NCBI RefSeq assembly: GCF_022458985.1
Contig: NC_061778.1
Span: 2,373,501-2,437,500, forward strand
DNA from: Mugil cephalus
Taxonomy: Eukaryota > Chordata > Actinopteri > Mugiliformes > Mugilidae
Direction: 5' to 3'
DNA length: 64,000 bases
Shown here: piece by piece, positions 31,161 through 49,100 of the stretch
Layout of the letters: each line of letters begins with the position of its first letter
Position numbering within the stretch: position 1 is the stretch's first letter
Made by a program: the position numbers and the translations under genes
Notes under the pieces: generated by a model
What the model was told of the DNA's origin: nothing
Database searches by the model: none
The model's input: only the letters and a program-made list of their open reading frames with translations

Positions 31161-32059
31161 GAGTTGTACAAGTCACAGACTGGGGGGTCATTCACAGACA
31201 CACCGTGTTGACTGATGGTGCTGACAATCTACACCTCAACACAACCAGGTCCTACAGATGCTGTCACTCTGCATGTTTACAATACACAAGAGACGATTTA
31301 GGAGAGAATCTGACTAAGATTATTAACGTTTTATTTCAAATATACATCGTTTTTTCCTCTTTCTCCCATCATGCAATGCTGTATTAGCATATCAGAAGCC
31401 CCCCCAGTCTCCTGTTTTTAAACTAGTTTCCCCTCTTACTAATAACTATAACTACTAACAGCCAAACCACATGTTGAAGAGAACCAGAGCTAAATCAAAC
31501 TGCAGCCACAATGTTTGACCATCAGATATTCAGAGAAATATAATAAATGCCACTAATCGTTTTTTCCCCCCCTCACTTCCTGGTTCTTCTTCTTCTGGTG
31601 TTGGGCCACTAACAGACCTGCTGCTGCCACCTAGTGCTCTAGAGAGCGAACTACACGGTCTTAAACAACAAGATCTTATTTCATGCTTGTGCCTGTAAAT
31701 AATTACTAAGTCAGCTATTGCCTGTTTTCCTTTCCTTCGTCAACATATTTATTACCCATACTACACCCGATATATATAAATATATTATTCCTGTAAGTGT
31801 TACTCATACAGTTATGTTCCTCCCTACATACATATTTCCATTGATCTATATTTAATGTTTAAAAGTGTGTTGTACTTGCTGCTTATTGTCTTCCATTATC
31901 CTTCTTGGACAATCGAAGTTTTCTGTATTTCAATGTTGTATAGGACATAATTCAAGTGTCATGATCATCATTTTTGGAAGCCGTTGAAAAGTAGCTAATG
32001 TCTATCGCTATCTACATTGATCTAATAAATGTTGTATTTTGTTTTCCACATGTAGAGGG
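31161..32059 (-). repeat. U2-to-U1 spacer with CTCF-like motif (inverted)
   Basis: Inverted counterpart of 3,184-4,090. The CTCF-like site is at 31,623-31,637. Confidence 0.7.
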
Positions 32060-32247
32060 GGGTGCACCGTTCCTGGAGGTACTGCAATACCAGGTCGATG
32101 CGTGGAGTGGACGGAGCAAGCCCCTATTCCATCTCCCTGTTCCAAAAATCAATTTAATATATGGTCCCCGGGTAGGGGACGTATCAGATATTAAACTGAT
32201 AAGAACAGATACTACACTTGATCTTAGCCAAAAGGCCGAGAAGCGAT
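32060..32247 (-). ncRNA. RNU2: U2 spliceosomal snRNA, copy 10
   Basis: Full-length consensus U2 and the last snRNA gene before the chromosomal flank. It has a class B promoter (PSE 32,291-32,308) with block H upstream. A likely active copy. Confidence 0.95.
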
Positions 32248-32308
32248 GCCCACAATGGGTTGGAGGAAATGTGGCCATTCCTGGCACCATCAGTCTCACT
32301 CATGGTTT

Positions 32309-34214
32309 TAGAAGCTGAATACCAATTCTTCTTTGGAAGGGAAGGGGCTCATCTAATAACGACGTATAATTACAAACATGCACCTCTAGTGCCGTGTTGC
32401 TGCGCTAAATTAACTAAACTAGTCTCACCACGTTTGTATTCTTGTGCCTTCCGCATCACGTGGTACGCGATAGTCCAATAGGAAGCAGAAAGGTACGCAC
32501 ACAAGTAAACTACATTTCCTTTACATGCACGCTGAATAAATGCAGTATGTCGCATTCATTTGTGCGGGTAAACAGTTTTTCACTTAAGTGTGACGGTGTG
32601 GAATAAACATTTAGCAGGAAACCAACACTTTAGCGGATCTTCCGCCACAACAAATAAAGCTCCTATAGCAGTCTCTGGCGGACACACGAGCTAACTACAT
32701 AATACAACAACTGATGCTCTCAACCACCCACTAAGTATAAGAAGAAGAATTAAAAAAAACGCCGAAAAAGAGTTTGGTCGCTTTTTAACTCGGGAGCAAT
32801 AAAAAGCAGAAAATATAGCAGTGTGAAGATAATTAACAACTATAGCATGAGTACGTAGCACGGAATTGAATGTATTTGTTACGATGAGGGGGGGAAGTCG
32901 CACTTAAAACAGTAAATAAATAAGTAAATAGTGCCTTAAGTGACTTAATTACACCGTCTTGGCTTTAGTTTTGGTGTGGTTATCTTCAAACACGTAATGG
33001 CTGCTTTGAGTCCAACCACCTCAACATGGCGACCAATAGAAATGAGCCGAAAACAGAGCAGCTAGCGCTCAACACGGTCACTAAAATTAATATTATTTTG
33101 TTCACATCCAAGTTCTTTAAACTTCCACTTTCTTGTATGTTGAACGGACATACATTATTACATTTACCTTTGAGTACATCAGGTAAGTTACAGGGTTACG
33201 ACCCGAGGAACCAATTTGGTAACTCGTTAAAGTTAGCTTAGCCACGACGCGCCCGCAGCTTCAAAAACTCAAAATAGACAACAAGAAATTGCAGAATTCC
33301 CGCAACTGTTACTGGAACCATCGATACATGACACCAATTTAACTACAACATACATTAGCCAATAAAAAACAACTTACGGTAGGTTTTTCACTCTCCAACA
33401 AATTATAACTAGCTAGCTGCTAGCTGCTAACCGCTAGAAGCTCGCTGAGCGTTCCATGGATGACCGTTACGGAACGCGCATGTGATCATGCGCAGATTGA
33501 TCTTGAACCTGTCGAGTAGCCAACTAAGTTTAACGGTTAAATTAAAAAATAAAATTAAAATAAAACACACACATATATATATAATTATTATTATTATTAC
33601 AAATCATTACTTAAATTTCGAGATTTCAATACAAATCTAGCATAATTGGTTTAAATTTCTTTTAAAAAGAAAAAATTATCACATTTTTTGAACAAATCTT
33701 TATTGACGCATTTTCACTGTTACAAAATAACAACAAATGTATTCAATCAGGTAAATAACACAGTTCAAATCACATCAATAAAGAAACAATCATATTTTTT
33801 TTTTATTTAGTTATTGTAATTATCAAATACGTACATGATTATACCATAGAGTGTAAAAAGAGTCTTAAGATGCATCTTAGTTACATTATAGAAAAACAGA
33901 AAAATAAAACAGAAACTAGCAAGGAATAATTAGAAAGGGGCAGCTTGTGTGTTTGTGTTTCTTGATCCACACATATGAAAACACACTTCCTGTTTGACAC
34001 GTTTTTAACAGGTGTGTTACTGCATGAATATCGACTGACTAAACACGTCCTAGTTTCATTTGGTGCTGGTGAGTCTGCGTATGCACAGGTGGGTGTCTGT
34101 AGAGCGGTAAATTGAGAAGGAAACGCCACGTTTTTGCCTCACTGTTTAGCCCTCAGGTGTGTTTTGTGTGTGTGTGTGTGTGTGTTTATGATCAAACAGA
34201 CTTGGAGTGTATGT
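32309..34214 (-). repeat. Block H, copy 3, adjoining the chromosomal flank
   Basis: Inverted, moderately diverged version of blocks H1 and H2. Unlike them it continues at 34,214 into sequence upstream of vstm5 rather than into U1 spacer, so it is probably the source copy. On + it contains a frame at 33,026-33,182 starting in ATGGCGACC after CCTCAAC (good Kozak context) and ending CATCAG/GTAAGT, and an outward CCTACC/GTAAGT donor on the - strand near 33,380. Both could be first exons of unrecognised or lost genes. Differences between copies inside the frame are largely amino-acid changing, which argues against a conserved protein. Confidence 0.6.
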
Positions 34215-34537
34215 TTGCTCTGTAATCTCTGGCTCAACCTGTCTGATAGGTGTGGGCTGGCTGGCACTGACTTGCGCAGGTATGAGGAGTAGGAAGAGCA
34301 ATCCAGCACAGTCTTGAGAGAGGAGGGAAACGGATTCACACACACACACAAACACACACACAAAAAAAAAAAATCCTCACACACAAAGAGGCAACGGGAC
34401 AGAGGAAGAGGAAACGTTGGGAACCAGGAAAAGCTGCAGCGGAGAAGAGCAAACACAAAAGGAGAGTGTTTCAGAATGTGAAATAAGCTGGAGGAGATTC
34501 TTTTACTGCAGTTTCGACAAATGGATGTTGGATTCTA
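34215..34537 (+). promoter_or_regulatory. vstm5 upstream and 5' UTR region
   Basis: Unique sequence between the end of the array and the vstm5 start codon, with CA repeats at about 34,336-34,365 and purine-rich DNA. The vstm5 promoter must lie here or in block H3. No TATA box is obvious. Confidence 0.45.
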
Positions 34538-37438
34538 ATGTGGCATTTCAGGCTCTGGGATGTACAAGATGTGGCTGTGTTTCTCAGCATCGCATTATAT
34601 ATGTGCCACCTAGGTAAGCGTTTAAAGTCTAACTTTCTCTTTCTTTTCTCCTTTTTTTTTTTTTACTTATCTTGTCTTATGTCCACATCAGGGAAATAAC
34701 CGGTGTTATTCATGACGACGGCTGCATTCATGCAGGTCTGGCTTTGGTGTGTGGCGGTTAATTTGCCACAGCCATCATTTAATACACCTGCACTATCCGC
34801 GCTGTGAAGAGTTAAAATGTCCGCCGTGAAGTGGTGTCCGAAGGCATGTTCGTACGTCATTCCAGCCGTGTGTTTGTTTAGGGCTAAACACATAGGATGA
34901 GGGTCCGGCCCTTTCAGCAGAAACTCAAACCGAGAACCAGGCACGGCTGCAAACTGACTGGGAAACAAAACTCTCAAGGTTTTTTTTTCTCGGGTTCTTT
35001 GTTTTAACTTGCCTGACGAAGCTGCTCCTCAACACAGTCACGTATTGTGCACATGACTGTGTATAAAACCGCGTAACCACCAGATTAACCCCGAGGCACA
35101 TTCACGCTTCATTACACTGGAGAAAGTTAGAAATAGGAAGGAGGACGTTACCGTCCAACTCTACTTTGATAAAATAAAGTAATAAATAAAGAAACAGTAG
35201 AGGTGTAATTGAGAAAAAGCATTTATTTAATCATTTATTTAACGAGACGCACGGACAATTACTGCTTATTCACTATTTAACGTGAACACAAAGGCATCTT
35301 CATTCTTCACTACTCATGTTCTCATTTGAAATGTTTCACCTGTGATTTAAATACAAGAAGAACCTGATCTCCCGCTGACTCTCGCATGTGAAAATATTGA
35401 ATGAGGGGGGTGCTGCAGCAGGCATGGCATTAACTCTCCTGCCTGCATTCACGATGAAACTTCTCAGCTAGTTCGACGAGTCTCATTCCTCCAGAAGAAG
35501 AGCTTTTGCAGTTTTGAGCGACCGGTAAAACAAAACATATCTGTCTCCATGCACCGCCGAAGAAAAATAATAATTACTGACACACCGCAGAAGAATGCAC
35601 CACCTGTTTGCACTGGTCCTCATTTAGGAATGTTTAAAGAATACTTTATCAGGACGAATACAGAAACTAAGACGTGTAACCTCAGGAATTCCATCTATTT
35701 TAATATTAACAGAATGAAATGTGAACGTATCTCTTCTTCTCTTTCGCTTTCTAAGCCGGCGCCATTTCCATCCGCTCTCCCCAGAGGAGCCTGACCAGGT
35801 CCGTGCAGGAGGACGTGGACTTCTCAGTGGACATAACCTGCAGCGGGACCCCCACCATACAATGGACCTTCATGTCGGGGCTGGTGAGCCGCAGCATCGG
35901 CAGCTGGAAGCCGGGGGTTTACACCAACATCACGGCGGATTACAGCAGCAGAGTTCAGGCCCACGGCAACGGCTCCATGGGCCTGTCGGACCTCAGGCTG
36001 CAGGACGCCGGCTTCTACGTGGTCACGGTCACAGAGGAGACGGGAAACAGCAAAGACTTCGGCTTCGTCCTGAAAGTGAACGGTGAGTGGAGCCCGGTGG
36101 GTTATTACAAGGACAGTATTTATTTTCCCACTGTGCAACATAAACACTGATAGGACACTAACTACTTTTAATACTTTACTAACTATTTCTGCTGAAATAC
36201 ACACATGACACAACAAAGGATGTGAGAAGAGACGACGTCCATGTGGAATTTATGAGTTAGAACGAGAAGGTTTTACACTGTGTGGCCCTAAATGAAGGAT
36301 GAAATTGTAGACTTCACTGTGTGTCATTGTGGTTCCAGTGGTCATGTGTTACTGTTTAATCTACTGGACCAACATGTAAATAAATGTGACATCGTATCTC
36401 ACCGGCTTATTTAAAGTGTGTGTGTGTAAACTATTAACAGGATGTGAAGTTAAAGTGAAACCAGAAATCAATGAGGGACATTCAGGATACACAAAAGTCC
36501 AGAAAGTAAAGTTTATTTATTTATTTAAATGGAAATGATTCACGTCTTTTTATAGGAAGATGGTTATTTTTGAGGGATTCATTTAAAATCAGTTAATGAA
36601 CATTCGCTCTGTTTTTCGTGTTGCATAAACTTCTGCAGGAGCACGATCAGCTACTTCCTGCAAATGTTCATCAGTAAACAACATGAGAATTATACTTTTT
36701 ATACAAGAACTTCTCATTAATATGGAAATACAAGGTTTTAAATATTAGCAATTATTTGTAATTATGTACATCCATGTTTGCATCACTTTTTTTTTGCATG
36801 CTGTGCACATTTTGAAGTGCATCTGGTTTGTGTGTCTGTGCAGAGGTGCTGTATGAGGACCTCCAGTACCTGGTGGTCACTGCCCTGGCGCTCGCCTTCC
36901 TGGTCGGACTCCTCATGTTGTCCATGTGGCTGCTGGACAAGGGCTACAGGAAGTTTTTGGCTTGGAGACAAAGGAAACAGATGCCAGGTAAAGCAGCATG
37001 AACAGTAACATCAGCGATGAACTTTGCTCTGGGGACTGAAGATTAATCTCAGCACGTGGTAAAAGTCTTCTGAGTTATCAGGAAGACGCGCGTCTGCAGG
37101 CTAAATAAAAACAAGCCTTTTCTCTTTTTTAATAAACAAGCTCACGTGAACGACTGGTTTGCCCTGCAGGTCTGACTTTACTCAAACACTTTTCTTTCCC
37201 CAATTGTGTGAATGACATCAGCCTGGTTTTAATGGGCGTGAATGTGGGTTGAAGTTGTGTCTTTTGTGTCCACAGTGAGTGAGGGTGTGTTTGGGTACAA
37301 AGGTCCGTGAGGTTCCATTACAGCTTTCTGACACCAGCGTGTTTCTTTTTTAGATCTCGCACTGACAACGTTTAATCTTCTCTTTGTGCAGAAAACGACG
37401 CGACAGAGCTGCAACATCTGGACGGGACGGCGCCGTGA
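34538..37438 (+). CDS. vstm5: V-set and transmembrane domain-containing protein 5
   Basis: Four coding exons: 34,538-34,613; 35,756-36,082; 36,844-36,987; 37,392-37,438. They join in phase 1 throughout to give 197 residues (human 200). Exon 1 encodes a signal peptide (FLSIALYMCHLA). Exon 2 encodes the single Ig V-type domain (VDITCSG near residue 50; DAGFYVVTV near 120), with glycosylation sites NIT and NGS. The usual second Ig cysteine is replaced by V, as in human VSTM5. Exon 3 starts EVLYEDL, as human EILYEDL, and supplies the membrane span (LVVTALALAFLVGLLML) and a basic stop-transfer. Exon 4 is a short acidic cytoplasmic tail. Human VSTM5 is a neuronal membrane glycoprotein involved in neurite morphology. 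A polyadenylation signal AATAAA is at 37,753. Its 3' end faces med17. Confidence 0.88.
34614..35755 (+). other. vstm5 intron 1
   Basis: A 1.1-kb intron bounded by GTAAGC and TTTCTAAG. A tgtataaaac motif near 35,058 is TATA-like but has no exon evidence behind it. Nothing else was recognised. Confidence 0.6.
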
Positions 37439-37752
37439 AAACAAGAGACGGATTTTTTAAAAAAATCTAGATGCTGTGTACATAAAAAAATAAGTTTTTA
37501 AATTCAGGTTCCTCACGGCGAAGACGACAGGACGTCAGCAGTGAAAACCTCAACCTTGTTTACATTTTCTACGGAACATTTGAAGCTCAACACTGCAGAC
37601 GACACTGAATGAATGAATGAATGTAAATATATAACCAACGTCCCTCAAAAGCAATACAGACTGTATTTATTACCTAAGAACACGAGTGGTGTCACGTTCT
37701 TTTATTTAAATTGTTTTACATTATAATGCAGCATCACTGCTGTTGAATCCTC

Positions 37753-37843
37753 AATAAATGTTGCTGTTGCCGCTTCTCAAATCATCCAGGAAACAAAAAA
37801 TATGGCGTAAAACGAGTCTCAGAAAAAAAAACAAACCTTTATT
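37753..37843. terminator. Overlapping poly(A) regions of vstm5 and med17
   Basis: AATAAA on + at 37,753-37,758 serves vstm5. AATAAA on - (tttatt, 37,838-37,843) lies 117 bp past the med17 stop codon. The two signals point toward each other about 80 bp apart, so the 3' UTRs probably touch or overlap. Confidence 0.6.
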
Positions 37844-37959
37844 CTGAAGAACGAAGAACAAACTGCACTTGTTTTAATCTTGCATCAAACTATTTGAGGT
37901 GAACACATAAACAGAGCAGGCAGCAGATCCACGGGTGTAAAAAAGACTTGATGGCGGAT

Positions 37960-45007
<7,048 letters not shown>

Positions 45008-46170
45008 GATGACAGGTTTGGTTTGATCTGAGGAGGAAAAGCAGAGATTCATTCATGATTAAAGACAGAGGAGGAACAGGAAGCTCTGCTACTAACCTGG
45101 ACTCATGTATTTATATATATTTAATAGCCGGTATGAACTACAGTGGAATATTTAAGATAAGGAGAGAATTGAGTGTCATTAACTCTTTAATTAGTCATCT
45201 TCATTCATGTCTTTGAGGATTAAGACGATTCAACCATTCAGTCCCAAATATTTTCCCCTTTTGAACGTTCAGGTTTATGTTAAATGTTATGTTATGTTAA
45301 ATGTTAAATGAACTAACTCGTAAGCAACACACTAAAAATGTTAAAAGCAACCCCATATATGAATATTATAAATAAAGACTTCATTGTTTTTATTGTGTAT
45401 CGCTGTTTCGTTAGCAATGCTAGCTAGCGTTAGCCCATTGCTAACATCACAGGAATAATTAAGACTGCAGACCTCGATAAACACTGAATGAAACCGTAAT
45501 ATTTATTTGTGTAAATCTTACCTCTAGTGTTAACTTGTGTCACAAGAATAAACGTTTATTCACTGGTTTTGTGATATTGTCTCATTCTTCGCTGTCTGCT
45601 CAGCTGCCGGTGCAATAGTTTTACTGCCCCCTAGCGCGATTAACGGACCCTGAAGCTTGTTGCAGTGTTAAAGGCTTCGATTTACTTGCTTTAATACAGT
45701 TTTGTTTTAGATAATGTTAGATAAATTACTTAGATAAATTAATTGTCTGATTTACTTTCAATGTGTGAACCCGTTTTTAAACATGTACGCGTATTTAAAA
45801 ATAATACTTGCAAGTAGGAACTAATGTACAGCTGGTAGGAACTAATGTTTCATAATAAGGGACGTATCGTACACGGCGGGCAATTTAAACCACCGGATAT
45901 GACGTACAGGACAATAACGTCCGTTTTTTGCAGGTTGGCATGGATTCGGACAATAAACTAAACATTTAGCATCACTTCACTCTTATTTGATGTTTTGTTT
46001 TGCCTTAGCAGAACTAATTACACACTTGTTATACATGTTTAATGTCTAATTGATGTGTCTTACTGTGTAGTGATGGCAGTTAATGTCTGCAACGTAGTGA
46101 AGCTAGCCAGCATTAGCCGCTGCCGCTAACGGTGCTTCAACCTGCTCTTAATTCAGAATATTATGAAAAA
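45008..46170. promoter_or_regulatory. Divergent promoter region of med17 and cep295
   Basis: 1.16 kb between two head-to-head start codons. Candidate elements are a CTCF-like site on the - strand (actgccccctagcgc, 45,623-45,637) and short GC-richer patches near 45,600 and 46,110. Both genes are broadly expressed in other vertebrates, so a shared bidirectional promoter is plausible. Confidence 0.5.
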
Positions 46171-49100
46171 ATGAAGAGAAAAGTGTCCAAATTAAGATTG
46201 AGCCCCAACGAAGAGGCTCGAATAATACGAGAAGAGCACGAAAGAAGGAGAAAACTGCGAATTCAGCAGGTAACGAGTTCCTTTCAGTCGTGTCTTAGTC
46301 TGTTTTTCCACTTATAACCTGTGATTTATAATTAACCCACTGTTTTCTTAAATAATACCCGAGAGAAATAATGTCAAACCAGCTCTAATGTTTTCATTTT
46401 ATCAGATAAAATAGACGTAAAGAAGTCTGTTTTGTTGTAGTCAAGTCAGTTTTCGGGCTTCGTTTCATCTAAATTCATTGTTGTCCAGAGTTTCACCCTT
46501 TTCACATGATTTTGCATCAGCTTAAGGTTGTTTTTAATGTGTTTTTTAAAATCTGAGACAGTCCTTTTACTCATGTGATGGGAATATATGTCTTGTTTAA
46601 ATCATATTTAAAAAAACAGACATAAAAAGCTGTAATGTCTTCTTACTTTAGTTCCTGGATGATGCACATTATCTAATTTTCTTACGTTAAAACTAATGCA
46701 CGGGGTCTTTTTTAAGTTGTTTTGATTTATTTTGCATCTTACACCTTCTCTCCCCGTCCTTTATTGATGCTGCAATACAAAAAATAAGTATGTTAAAGTA
46801 TAAAAAGGTATATTAGATGTTGACAGTGGTTGCTAGCTCAAAAATGCACATTTAAGTTGTTGATAAAAAAAAAAAATCATGTTAAACTGGATTTAAATCC
46901 ACAGTTGCATACGAAAAATAGGGATTTATCTTGCATTTTGGTGAAGAGGAACAATGAGCTCAGACTAAAACAAAACAACTCTTATTTACTAGGTTTGTAG
47001 CAGGTTCATGTTTTACACCCTCTGCAATTTCTCCATTGCAAGACAAATAAAGGTTTTCTCTAATTCTAATTTTGTATTTGAAATCTAGGTGCGGGAGCAG
47101 CAGCGCTTCATTGCACTTCAGATCCGGCGAGAGGTTGAGCTGAGGCGGCAGCAGGAACTGCAGCAGCTGGAGAAGGAGCTGAGGGACGACTGGGAGCGAC
47201 AGCAGAGGGAGAAACTCGACACACTGCAGAAGTTATACAACGAAAGCCTCCAGCTTGTTGGTCAAGGCCACAAGAGTGCAAAAGAAAATGTAAGATGAAA
47301 TTAGTTTTATATGAGATCCATTAATCATTAATTCTGCTGAAGTGTATACACAGCTTTTGGTAGTTTATTCACACAAACATGATGAATTCAGGGATGACTA
47401 TTGTTATAATGTGATAATGATCTCAACTGAACGTGAATAAGGTTTCGCAATGAATGAATCTGCAGTTAAATTTATTTTTTTCTTGCACAAGGAGCCTGAC
47501 CTGGCAGCCATCGCTCAAAGAGAGGAGGAAAATCACACCAAAGCCGAGGAGCGTTATCGTGAAGCCTTGAAGGAGCTAAAATCACAGCGGCTCAAAGACC
47601 TTGAGAGAAGAAACCAGTGAGCGGCGTCACAAGCATTTTCCAGAAAAGAAGTTTACATGAGCTGAACATTAAATCTTTTCTTTCTTTTCTGTAGATCCAT
47701 CAATGCCAGGAGAAAAGCACTACAGGCAGAAAAGGAAAGATCAGAAAAGGTCGCTAGTCTCCCACCACCTCCTCCAAACCCCATTCAGGTAATTTGCTTT
47801 TTTTTTTTATCAGTGCTCAAACTTTATTATTTAGTTTGAATTGATAAGTTAATCTGTTGTGAGTCTGTGGGAGAATTGTGTATATTTAGGCAAAGGCTCA
47901 GAATCGATGTGTCTGTTGTATAAGAACAACCAGGTCTCAGCAGTTTTCTTTTAGAAGATGAAGAAGACAAGCAGCAGATTTACCTGAAAAGACTCGGTTG
48001 ACAAAATAATAAACAAGCTTTCTCTTTTCTTTTTCAAACAGAACATCAGTCCCAAGAAGCCACATGTAGTGAAGAGATCTGACGTGAGCGCCTTCGCCGC
48101 CACACATTACCACATGCCTGAGAACGCAGTGGACCGAGAGGCAGATACAGACCAGGTGAGGCCACTTTAAATCAATCTCACATGCACTAAACTCTGCGGT
48201 TTCATCGCTCATTTCTAATCTGTGGATGCGTCTGCAGCCTGATGCCCATAAGGAAGCTGAGCTGGAGGCGAGAAGACTGCAGGACTTACAGAGGGAGGAA
48301 AAGAGGAGGAGAGAGGAGCAGCTGGAAAAGGCTCGTCTCAGAGGGAGGCAGGCTCTGAGGAGGGAACAGCTTGTACAGGTATAATTTACCTTTGACCTTA
48401 TGAGCGGAGACACAGGTCTCTAAACCAGTTTAATAGTCTTATAGTCAGAAAGCTCATGTGACATGTTATTTATAAGTGTTGTTTGTTTTATTGGTGTTTT
48501 TTTAGGACCGAGAGCGTTTGCTGGTTGAACTGGAGCACATGCAGCAGACGGACCTGCTGAGGAGGCGGCAGCAGGTTTCACAAATGCCTCCTCAGATCTT
48601 CCAGCCGCTCTACAAGAGACAGGAGGCGAAGGACGACTTCCAGAGGGACATGGAGTTCGCTTTTGAGGACATGTACACGGGAGAAAGGAGTGAGGACAGT
48701 TCAGGCGTCTTGTATCTTAGCTCACGTGTGGTAATGGAGTCTGTTTAAAAACCACGACTGTGTCTGATCCCAGGGGTTAAAGGGGACCTGGTGGTCCGGC
48801 TGACACCTGAGCCTCTTCCAGCTCCGTCCACTGGCAGCCAGGACCAGGAGCTGGATGTTACGCTGGACGACATCGCCACAACAGAAACTGAAGACGCACA
48901 ACGCGACGCTGAGCGGGAAGCTGGAAGCACAGAGCAGGAAACATCTGCAGAAGGTGAAGATAGACATTTATTGGTTGTAATTGTCTTCTTGAGAAAGCTG
49001 AAGGTTTCCTGTCCTTGTAGTGGAGCCCTGCAGACCGGCTCCTCGACGGGCGCTGAAGAAACTCCTGGATCGTATCAGGGGCCAGAGGAACCAGTGGACT

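Noticed and set aside
237-32247. CRISPR-like or satellite interpretation of regular repeats
   Set aside because: The repeat units are full U1 and U2 genes with promoters and kilobase spacers in a vertebrate genome.
35824-36216. Long - strand frame over vstm5 exon 2
   Set aside because: Antisense shadow of a GC-rich Ig exon; no splice or homology support.
46132-46170. Extending cep295 upstream in frame to 46,132
   Set aside because: The codon there is GTG; the first ATG (46,171) gives MKRKVSKLRLSPNEEA, matching the human N-terminus.
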